Below, piece after piece: positions 55,961 to 64,000 of a stretch of DNA of 64,000 nt. The stretch lies in contig NW_020653854.1 of assembly GCF_003589595.1 (NCBI RefSeq), positions 22,903,620 through 22,967,619 of the forward strand. Reading direction: 5' to 3'. Position numbers and translations under genes: made by a program. The notes beneath the pieces were generated by a model, which saw nothing but the letters and a program-made list of their open reading frames with translations, made no database searches and had not been told where the DNA came from. The stretch is from Hyposmocoma kahamanoa. Taxonomy: Eukaryota > Arthropoda > Insecta > Lepidoptera > Cosmopterigidae. How positions within the stretch are numbered: the first letter of the stretch is position 1; each line of letters begins with the position of its first letter.

Positions 55961-55964
55961 ATAT

Positions 55965-56680
55965 AAGACCAAAACCAAAAGAGTTCAAATGTGTAAAAAT
56001 CCATAATATAACCCTATTTGTACTATTCATAAGGTCTAAAACTGTTTATTGTGGTGTTAAGATCTGTTTACATCGAAACTTTAGGTAATTTGAATATCAA
56101 ATGAGAAACAGATCAGATAAAGATCTAATGAAATAAAAGTTCACACCCTGATGTAATAAGGCCACATCTGCAAAATTACAACTTTCAGGAGAGAGGTATA
56201 AACATTCTACGAACGAAATATATTATAAAAGGAGAATTATAACTGAATTACAACTTTCACGTGATAAAAGCACTTTTGACCAGAAATGGGTAAGCACTTG
56301 GGTTTTAACTCGGAGTTTTGTTAATGCATTTAAATCGGGCTAAAACCCATTAATGCCCGAAAACGACCAAAAAATATTTACAACTAAATGTTTGTTGTAA
56401 ATTGAATTTTGTTCGAATTTAATAGTTTTGTAAAATGTCTAATGATTTCTAATCTAAACGATCCAATTCGCTTGCAAATCCAGGCTAAAAACCAGGTTAA
56501 AATCGGGGCAGGTTGATTGACCTTTAACCCATTGCCCATCTCTGCTTTTGATGTATCATTACATGTGGCTTTATTATAGTACGGGTATGTGTATAATTGC
56601 ATGTCATTATGAGGTAGGGCACCTTTGGTGCTCGTCTTCTCGCACTACTATCGTATTTATTTAACATATAAACTATTTCG
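55965..56680 (+). other. No gene; dispersed repeat at 56140-56260
   Basis: ctgatgtaataaggccacat and the following block recur at 19225-19350. 3' flank of the - strand exon at 56682 lies at the right edge. Confidence 0.4.
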
Positions 56681-56681
56681 A

Positions 56682-57041
56682 TCAAATTCTTCTGTCGGTT
56701 AGTGTCGGTGTATCGCCGTCAGGGTCGATCGCATTACAATCAACATTATTCACTTTCATCTTGCTATCTGGTTCTCGGGAAACTTCTGCAGTACATAAAT
56801 GAAGTGGCAAACAGATTTCTAAAAGAAACATTCCACATTCTACAGGAGGCGCGGCTTCGAAACCAATTTTGTACGTGTTCGCCTTTTTTTGAGCTTTTAG
56901 TAATTTTAAAACCGTCATACTCGGTAGATCTGTTGTATTGCTCCTCAGTCGATATAGACTTAAAAATTGACCTATAGCTGCATCAGCAGCTTCAGTAACG
57001 TGTTTATCTCTTAGGTCTACTTTCGAAGATTGTACTCGAAC
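56682..57041 (-). CDS. Cystatin-like terminal exon, - strand copy 2
   Basis: The best-preserved member: 119 codons in phase 0 after the acceptor tatttagtttcag. Residues 14-29 (KHVTEAADAAIGQFLS) form the helix. Residues 39-66 run LPSMTVLKLLKAQKKANTYK then IGFEAAPP, which matches the first two cystatin strands; QKKAN sits where inhibitors carry QVVAG. Cysteines 69, 77, 83 and 102 give C-x7-C-x5-C-x18-C, the two disulphides of type-2 cystatins, with LCTAEV before the second hairpin. The PW hairpin is EPDSK. The protein ends TDRRI. A papain-type inhibitor that lost its active loops, or a cystatin domain used in another role, are both possible. It is probably secreted, but the exon with the signal peptide is not in view. 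Confidence 0.75.
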   Translation of the reverse strand, partial: VRVQSSKVDLRDKHVTEAADAAIGQFLSLYRLRSNTTDLPSMTVLKLLKAQKKANTYKIGFEAAPPVECGMFLLEICLPLHLCTAEVSREPDSKMKVNNVDCNAIDPDGDTPTLTDRRI

Positions 57042-57044
57042 CTG

Positions 57045-57285
57045 AAACTAAATATAATTATTTGATCCTGTGTGTTAGATATACCAAGATATTAAGTTAC
57101 AATTGTGGCACAATCAGTCTATTCATCTTACAAGTGCTTACAAAGATACGTAAATCTGATTTTATGTCAATTTGACATAGTGTAAATAAGTTTAATAGAA
57201 TATTATGATATTTCACTACCATGATATTGATTTATTTTTGTGAAATTACTCCACTAGTTTGTTACAGGCAATAATTTCAACTTTT
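57045..57285 (-). other. Intron-side flank with S2 SINE tail
   Basis: 57195-57262 (actaccatgatattgattta, aattactccactagtttgt) matches the tail end of S2. Nothing else recognised. Confidence 0.45.
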
Positions 57286-57289
57286 GTTA

Positions 57290-57680
57290 TATTTTATAGA
57301 TGCGAAGCTACAGAGCCTTGAACACCGTCGTACAGCTGCTTGCTTATCGGTATTCTACAGGAAATATCACGGAGAGTGTGCGATGGAATTGCATAATTTG
57401 ATTCCGCTTTCTCTTTTCCATCATCGGGAGCCTAGACGTGAATTGGGTTTCTACTCTAAGATGTTGTGGATATTCCCTGGATTCGCACAAAGGGTTTCGC
57501 TTCCACATTTATATGGCGAGCGGCTAGGGAGTGGATTTCCCTGTCTGCGGACTTATTTCCCGAACGCTATAACTTGGACCTTTTCAAGGCGAGAGTGAAT
57601 AGGCATTATTTAGGTGTGCATGCTACGTCGTTCACCCCATCATCACTTTCCATCAGGTAAGATGGAAATGATGGAAAAAA
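57290..57680 (+). pseudogene. LINE C-terminal fragment (family of 51640-52510)
   Basis: AKLQSLEHRRTAACLSVFYR, then HNLIPLSLFHHREPRR, a frame change, FASTFIWRAAREWISLSADL and FKARVNRHYLGVHA. It starts abruptly at tagatgcgaagctacag, so it is strongly 5' truncated. Confidence 0.75.
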
Positions 57681-57689
57681 AGAATACAA

Positions 57690-57965
57690 TAATCGAAAAC
57701 AAAGAAAGATCCCTTCGACCCGATAGGACTCGAATCTTGTTTGTCTGGCAATCCAGAGCTACCGCTCTGTATTACAATTTATAAAGCGACATCTCTTGTC
57801 AACCTCTGGTAGCTGTAAAGGTGCCTCGATGAATGAAGAAAATTTGTTTCATAGATTTCACAAAGGTGGTGGTGCTACGGCAAAAAAGCCGTTAAAATTT
57901 TAAAAAAAATCTAATATTTGTAGCTTAGTTGTTAGAGCGGTTGATATAGGTAAACTAGACACAAT
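57690..57965. mobile_element. S2-related SINE pieces in altered order
   Basis: A B-box complement (gataggactcgaatc) is followed by S2 body blocks in inverse order (gcgacatctcttgtcaacct, catagatttcacaaagg). A further A-box-like gtagcttagttgttagagcg closes the stretch. Confidence 0.5.
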
Positions 57966-58146
57966 TACTAGACATTAGCAAGAATCAAAAAACGGTAACT
58001 TGGAAATTAAAGTAATAGGTTCATGCTGCAACATGGATTCTTCCTCTCAACTGAGAAGCTCTTAATATACAGTCAGATTTATATCTGCAGGCAGTTGTAA
58101 GGTGAGTATGTTATTCGTATTAATGATTCCATAATTGTTATGTTAG

Positions 58147-58415
58147 TAGCAGTAGAGCTCCTTGTGAAAGAGTTCGTCCTAGGAAGTACTGTCACCATAC
58201 CTACTTCTGCCGCCAAGCAGTAACGTGAGCAATACTGCATTCCGATTTTGAAGGGTTAAGAGTGCTGGTGAAATTACAAGCACATGGGACTTATCAATTT
58301 ATGTCTCAGGGCGACAGGCGCTGTTGCAGTGCCCCTCAGATCTTTACGATTTCAAGCTCCGAGTGGCACTGCAACTTTTATGGACAGGCGTGTAACTTAC
58401 CATCACGCGCACATT
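58147..58415 (-). mobile_element. Family A element, copy 18 (near full length)
   Basis: Starts tagcagtagagctccttgtg; has ctgccgccaagcagtaacgt and atgggacttatcaatttatg; ends ccatcacgcgcacattaaac. Confidence 0.8.
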
Positions 58416-58419
58416 AAAC

Positions 58420-59110
58420 GACTGTGACTTCGTAACCGTAATATTTGTTTCTTTAAAAATCTGTTTTACCTTAATGGCAATTTAAAAATCAGATTACAGT
58501 CTCAATACTCCACTTGAGCTCAATGGAATTACTGCCCAGCAACGCAAAGTGTATAGATTCAGAAATAACTTCAATTTTATTAAATGAGATGTTGGTCATA
58601 ACATAATATATTCCAATAAAAAATCTAATAAAAACTCTTCGATACTCACATAGATAAAAAAACCAGTGAGAAATATGAACTCAATGCTAAACATTTGTAA
58701 TCGCTCCATGATAGCCACCGGCGTTTTGGAAACCAATCAACTAAGCTAATTTGTAAACGTCCGTAACTGTGAATAATTGATTCTACACTTACAAAAATAC
58801 AATAGTAATAATGGCCACTTAGAGATTTCTTCAAACACAAGTTACTCACTGATGGTAGGGTTCTCTATCCACAGTACAATATCTTCAATTATACAGTCGC
58901 GCAACGCTTTTGATAATTTCACAATCTCGTTGGCTTATGCAATTACGAAGTTAAATCTAAATTGGAAAATTGGCTAAAGACTCTTGATTGTACGAGTACT
59001 GAAGCTCTACTAGATTATAATTATTAAATTGATAAAATTAGTAAATTTTACTTTTAATTTAAACTTCAACTTGATTTCATTTTAACTTGAATTGAATTAA
59101 TCTTTATACA
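58420..59110 (+). other. No gene recognised
   Basis: AT-rich, no supported feature. Confidence 0.35.
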
Positions 59111-59122
59111 CATACACTCTCA

Positions 59123-59124
<2 letters not shown>

Positions 59125-59163
<39 letters not shown>

Positions 59164-59177
59164 ACACACACACACAC

Positions 59178-59209
<32 letters not shown>

Positions 59210-59215
59210 ACACAC
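59125..59215. repeat. CA dinucleotide repeat
   Basis: About 90 bp of CA with three interruptions. Confidence 0.95.
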
Positions 59216-59689
59216 TTACACGTCCATTTATTTATATAGGTCTCGAAGTATATTTTATTTCTTTCTTTATTTTCTTACTTCTTCATTAGAATTACTCTTT
59301 TAGAAATTATAAAATCTTATTTTTTCTTTTTTTTGTTACACGCATGCCTATCACTATAGTTGTAAACCATAACTGTACAGACTCACTTATATTTATATAC
59401 TTTATAATGATTGGATTCAATAGAAGTTTTGATTTTATCTAAAAGTTACCCCTAACTGAACACTGCCTCCTAAGATACAGTCTTTGACTAGTTTAGGAGA
59501 CAGAATCTCTAAATTTGGTACGCCTTATTTTATATTTTGTGCTACGTTATATCTATACCAATAAAATTTTGTTAAATAAATAATAAAATTGCTGCTCTGT
59601 ACTAATTATAAGGCAAAAGTGTTAGTTAATAAAGATATTATTATTATTATATTCGGCGATACCGCCCTTGTGTATATTTTTTATAATGT

Positions 59690-59975
59690 TAAATGACGGG
59701 ACGTACAATTCGTGCATCTGTGCTACACAACTATCCATAACGGTTGCAGTGCCACTCAGAGCTTTAAATTTCAAAGACCTTAGAGGCACTGCCACTGCGC
59801 CCGTGACATAAGTTAACAAGTCCCATGTGCCTGTAATTATTACCAGTACCCTTATACCCTTCAAAACCGGAACACAGTACATATGACATTACTGCTTGGT
59901 GGCAGAAATAGGTAAGGTGACAGTACTACCTTGGATGAACTGTTTCATCTCAGGAGATCTACTGCTACTAAAAGT
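59690..59975 (+). mobile_element. Family A element, copy 19 (near full length)
   Basis: From aaatgacgggacgtacaatt through gtcccatgtgcctgtaatta to ggagatctactgctactaaa. Confidence 0.8.
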
Positions 59976-60084
59976 ACTTACGATGTCATAATGCTAGGGT
60001 TGCCACAAACTGAAAAAAAACGCAATATTTTTATTGAATGCTTTTACTACTCGTACCATGACAACTGCTTATTTATTGTGAACC

Positions 60085-60345
60085 AAGAAAAATTCCTTCG
60101 ACTCGACTGGACTCGAACCCATTAAAATATTGCAACGAATATCATACACACACTCATAGCCCCGAACTAGGGAAGCCCTACGTCGCGGGTGAAGTGGACA
60201 CACATAGACAACCACAAATGACACCCAAACTCACGGGAGAAATAAATGTAATATTTAACAAATATTTCTCCCGGCCCGGGAATCGATCCTGGGGATCTCT
60301 GCGTGGCAGACCAGCGTAGTAACCGTTCAGTTACGGAGGCAGTTT
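60085..60345 (-). mobile_element. S2 scrap followed by S1 SINE
   Basis: 60085-60125 is an S2 B-box end (ccttcgactcgactggactc). 60158-60345 is an S1 copy: cacccaaactcacgggagaa, cccgggaatcgatcctgggg and gtaaccgttcagttacggag. Confidence 0.65.
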
Positions 60346-60554
60346 AAGTTTATAGAGACACCTCTGTCAGTTCTGTAGTAGATGTAATGGTACCTTAGCT
60401 TAGGGAAGAGACTTACATAAGTTTCTCAGACGTGGCGCTATGGCAATCTGTATCTGTTTAAACCCTAATAAACTTTATATATATAACTAATAAACTTGAA
60501 ACCCTATACAAACATCCGAAACTAGCATATAGGGAAATTTGTAAGATAAAATGT

Positions 60555-60660
60555 GCAGTTGGCAGTGTCGAGTAGCCGTGTTGAGGCAACTGTCACTGGT
60601 TCGAGACTAGTCTGATCGAAGGAATTTTCTTTGTGTTTGTTCGAATTTTGTATCAATAAT
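60555..60660 (+). mobile_element. S2 SINE, cut by a MITE
   Basis: agtagccgtgttgaggcaac, cactggttcgagactagtct and gttcgaattttgtatcaata run to 60660, where the inverted-repeat element begins. Confidence 0.55.
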
Positions 60661-60882
60661 AATTGGACGTAGTTAAGCAAAAAGGATCCAATCCACAAAA
60701 TGATCAAATAATAATGTACCAAGCCGTTCCTAAAGTCCAAGATATAAATATCTGTTGAGTTACATGACATTATAAATTTTGAAAATAAATCAAGACTCAG
60801 AAACACTTTTAAACTTCAAACTGCCATATCTCGAAAGTGACTGGATGTGCATTGGATCCTTTTTGTTTAACTACATCCAATT
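60661..60882. mobile_element. Inverted-repeat MITE with 32-bp ends
   Basis: 60661-60692 (aattggacgtagttaagcaa onward) is the inverse of 60851-60882 with about three mismatches. The 222-bp element has no coding content. Confidence 0.75.
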
Positions 60883-60884
60883 GT

Positions 60885-62255
60885 GATTATTATTAATAAC
60901 AATAACAATATAGTAAAAACGACACTAATTGTATAGCAATCATGATTCACATGTGTTGCACTACCAAATATTTACGTGACACTTTATTTATAGATATTTT
61001 CAGTTTTTCATGATTAAATTTCTTTATGTAATGTATTCGCATTCGAATGAACAATGTAATAAAAAAATAATGGAAATATAAGCAGGAACGTGATTCAAAT
61101 TTTATTTTACATAGTAAATGAAATAATTTATCTAAAATGTTGTTTCCAACACACGAACAGAAATCCTGCTTAACGTGGGCTTATACATCATTATAGTATT
61201 CACCGAAAGTCTGAAATAATATATTGTATTTCGATGTCGAATTACATTACTACGCAGAAGAGTTTGTAAGCACCATTACATACATACAACGAGCTCGCTG
61301 TAAGTATTAAAAATACTTTAAAATAGGCACGCATCTACCCATAGCGCTCGATTCATCAAACTAAGCGAGTTTGTGGATTGTGGCCCGCGGTGCCCGCTTC
61401 CCCGCAAATACCTCACTATTGCTCTGCGCAAGTACATTCGTCGCGCAACGTATGATTTGTAAAACCATGCTTTACTTGTGCGGAATCCGCCTGGGTAAGA
61501 CACCACTTCCCTATGTATTTCTACCGCAGACCAGCATTGGGTTGAAGAATAAGCCAGCGACTTAACCATATTGTGTCTTACTACAGGCATTGCGTTTCTT
61601 ATAATAACAATATTTCTATAGTACTTCAATATATGTATAATAAAAGGCAGCGGTTACAACGTACATACCTTTATTATATACGATTAAAAAACACTTATTC
61701 TCAGAAATGCTCACGTATGAAGGAACCATACAACAACATAGTTTTGCTGACATGGCATTCAGGATGCCCAACGGGTCTTCTGTCGTTCTCCGTTCGACAA
61801 CAGTCCACAATAATTACTGTGAAATAAGTAACACTAGACCAAATTAAAAAACGCATGGTGCGAATAAAGTTTCATTTATTGCTTTTTGATTCGGTAGAAC
61901 CCCTGAAGTGAGAGTTTCTATGATACGGAGAATGTCCTTGTCTAAGTACTTGATGATTTAAAGGAGCTCAATAGTTCTTAGATATATTTAGTATCAGTCA
62001 CTCAATCAGGGTCATTTCGTCCTGCAAAAAAGTGTATGCAGAGCAAACTTAACGCTAAAGTACAGCCTGCTTTTCCATAGACCGCGTTTTCTAAAATGAC
62101 GCGAGTTTGGATCTTGTTCAATTATTTCCTTTCATATGTTGGCGTGTATGACATGACTTAAGCATTTTTTTGGAGTAATTTATTAAAGATAAAATAAAAA
62201 ACTTTGAAATGTGAAATTATACACATTTCAATGTGTGTCATAAAATCACGCTGTT
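60885..62255 (+). other. No gene; GC-balanced island and MITE relic
   Basis: 61320-61570 is less AT-rich and open in several frames but matches nothing known to me. 61775-61890 (gggtcttctgtcgttctccg, acaataattactgtgaaata) is a decayed half of the MITE at 35572-35769. Confidence 0.4.
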
Positions 62256-62259
62256 ACTA

Positions 62260-63090
62260 ACTCCTTCTAGAAATGCCTCTCCACTACTGGAGGTTGGTCG
62301 TCAATATGGCAAATTTGTCCTTATCCATGGCCAAACGAAACTGTTGTTCAGCGCTCGTGACTCTGGTACACTCCCTTATGTTGCGTCACCATGACTTTTT
62401 ACGTCTTCCACCGTGTCTCTTGACTTGAACCTTTCCCATCATCATAAATTGAAGCAGTCGGTGTTATCGTGTCGAAGCACGTGACCGAGATATGCTATTT
62501 GCACTTGTTGATGGTCTACATCAGCTGGCATGAGGTGTTAATGCGCGGAAATACTGTCTCGTTCTTGACTTTCTGCATCCAGCTGATACGCAGCTTGCGG
62601 CGGTAGCACCACATGCGATGAGACGCCGTCTGGTTTCTTCTTTGATGGTCCACGCCTCGCTGCCGTAGATACCGATTGGCCAGATATAACAGTGGAGGAT
62701 GGGGATACTAAATTGTATGTAAAGTTTTCGGGAGCACAACACCCTTTTCATTTTCATCTCAATCTGGGTTTTTATCTCCTGGTCCGAGTCCCATGCTCCG
62801 TTAACCCAAGCGCGAGATATTTGTACTGCCGGACATGCGCGAGATATTTACCATCCACTGATATAGTTGGATCTAAGTCAGGATTTCGGGAAATCATAAT
62901 GAATGTAGTTTTTGAGATGTTTTTTGTGAGACCAGTGAAGATTCACTGCATCTGTTTACTCTATCCAAGATCTTAAGTTGGTCATTCTCTGTAGAAGTGA
63001 TCAGAATTTTCACCCCCACTTCAAGTCCTTCAAGTGCTTCTGATATAACAGCCTCGGAGTAAACGTTGAAAGGCTGAGAGTTTGACATTT
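62260..63090 (-). pseudogene. RTE-type LINE reverse-transcriptase C-terminal fragment
   Basis: On the - strand, 63088-62894 reads SEALEGLEVGVKI and DQLKILDRVNRCSESSLVSQ, then KTSQK, the post-catalytic region of RTE polymerases. 62757-62640 reads MKRVLCSRKLYIQFSIPILH, CYIWPIGIYGSEAWTIKEET. 62430-62290 reads GRRKKSW, stop, RNIRECTRVTSAEQ and MDKDKFA, the usual C-terminus. Frames are broken several times. Clade assignment from the YGSEAWTLKEE and GRRKKSWLRNIREW motifs is confident. Confidence 0.75.
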
Positions 63091-63189
63091 ACACCTCACG
63101 CTAGCTGATGCGTACTATTAAGAAACACAAATCGCATATCTCGGTTATGTACTCGATACGATAGATACCGACTGCTTCAACTTATAATT

Positions 63190-63312
63190 ATGGAAAAGGT
63201 TGAATGCAAGAAACGCGCTTGAAGACGTAAAAAGTCATAATTACGCAATATAAGGGTGTGGACCGGACTCACGAGCGCAGAAGAACTATTTTGTTAGGCC
63301 GTGGATAGACTA
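63190..63312 (+). pseudogene. RTE-type LINE C-terminus, opposite strand
   Basis: Reads RRKKS, stop, LRNIRVWTGLTSAEELF, stop, AVDR. Same block as in the - strand copy at 62430-62290, so two RTE ends face in opposite directions about 800 bp apart. Confidence 0.65.
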
Positions 63313-63368
63313 CTAGAATATTCTCTTTTCGTACCATAATGTTGATATGAAATCAACACAGTCGCCCT

Positions 63369-63554
63369 TTGCGGCAGTCGAACAATGTCACCGATTGTCG
63401 CAACCGCAATTTGTTTGAAAATAGAATATTCGCTTCTAGGTGCCTTGTACTCAACACAGGATACACGTTTGTGCAGCGCCATGTTGATGGTAAATCTCCA
63501 GTGGTGGAAAAGTACTTTAAGAAGAAGTTTGCAGCCATACAAGCTTTTAATTAG
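63369..63554 (+). other. Unassigned open frame
   Basis: The + frame ends LNTGYTFVQRHVDGKSPVVE, KYFKKKFAAIQAFN and a stop. It looks protein-like, but - strand frames over the same bases are also open, and no family is recognised. Probably part of an unknown element. Confidence 0.25.
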
Positions 63555-63635
63555 GATTTATTGGTATGGTAATAAGAAAATTGTGGAATAAATATTAGTT
63601 TTAATGATTTTTTTTTCTTACAGTTACATATTCGA

Positions 63636-63917
63636 TCAAATTCTCCGGTCAGTTGATGACGATGTGCCGTCGTCGGTAGGTGGCGATGTGCCGGGACCAA
63701 GGACGACAGCAGTGCAATCTACATCATTAACGTTCATCTTGCTTTGTGACTCTTCGGTAACTTCAGCTGTACAATCGAATGCACCCAGGCAGACCGATGA
63801 GTGAGGCAAAGCACAGCCTAGTGGAGGCGAGGCTGAGAAACTAATTTTGTAGGTGTCCGCATCTTTCTCGGCTGCTTTTACAGCAAAAAGCTTTACATCT
63901 CGGTAAACTGTTGTCGT
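63636..63917 (-). pseudogene. Degraded cystatin-like exon, - strand copy 3
   Basis: The C-terminal two thirds are well kept: DADTYKISFSASPPLGC, then cysteines in C-x7-C-x5-C-x18-C spacing, FDCTAEVTEESQSKMNVNDV before the last Cys, and the same TDRRI end as the exon at 56682. The N-terminal third is out of frame: KFIKYTLHKKSLDDNSLPR (helix end and LP strand start) is readable at about 63960-63900 in another frame, and a TAG closes the main frame at 63918-63920. A net frameshift near 63905-63885 is the simplest reading. Use of a later acceptor (acgacaacag, ending near 63912) is the alternative that would save it. Confidence 0.6.
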
Positions 63918-64000
63918 CTAAGCTTTTTTATGTAATGTATATTTAATAAATTTCTACTACGTATCTACTATTTTCTACTAAAGTGTTGTGTATAGGTTCT

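Noticed and set aside
61318..61629. Overlapping open frames in a GC-balanced island
   Set aside because: Both strands are open, no motif is recognised and codon choice shows nothing; left as an unclassified island.

Overview
The window reads as repeat-choked animal nuclear DNA, most probably from a moth or butterfly. It is AT-rich, has no bacterial-type operons, and carries many degraded non-LTR retrotransposon fragments (R1-, R4/Dong-, RTE- and Jockey/CR1-type), tRNA-derived SINEs and short inverted-repeat elements, together with split coding exons that have eukaryotic splice acceptors. The assignment to Lepidoptera rests on this repeat mix and on the look of the cystatin-like exons; no search was run.

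The host-like coding signal is a dispersed set of single exons that look like one divergent cystatin-like family. On the + strand, exons at 2987-3331, 3855-4325, 4685-5146 and 9135-9443 form a tandem array. Flanking sequence at 145-365 implies a further copy just left of the window. On the - strand, exons lie at 32201-32578, 56682-57041 and 63636-63917 (the last degraded). All but the last start in phase 0 directly after a tttcag acceptor, and all end in their own stop codon. The - exons share the spacing C-x7-C-x5-C-x16/18-C, the disulphide layout of type-2 cystatins. The + exons keep only the second pair (C-x18-C) and add a CDCC tail. No 5' exon or signal peptide was found, so these are either alternative terminal exons or a gene family with small distant first exons.

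Almost everything else is mobile DNA. About 19 copies of one roughly 250-280 bp interspersed element (family A here) occur across the window. Six copies of an inverted-repeat element (family B) each have a perfect 8-bp target duplication. Other families are C (ends matching accgacttcaaaa), D (catcgagtatataacc ends), two tRNA-like SINE families (S1, S2), a GC-rich unit present as a head-to-tail dimer (38935-40445), and a repeat (X) carrying a broken first part of a THAP zinc finger. A matching second THAP exon, also broken, lies at 41139-41310. Several insertions are nested and can be ordered in time (C in D, X in A, LINE in SINE, B in a foldback).

By region: 1-10 kb cystatin-like array with insertions; 10-32 kb mostly repeats; 32.2-32.6 kb - strand cystatin-like exon; 33-35 kb nested foldback and LINE debris; 36-56 kb repeats, THAP relics and LINE fragments; 56.7-57.0 kb an intact - strand cystatin-like exon; 57-64 kb LINE and SINE debris ending in a degraded cystatin-like exon. 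Family letters (A, B, C, D, G, S, X) are labels made here, not database names. Boundaries of repeats are estimates by eye.
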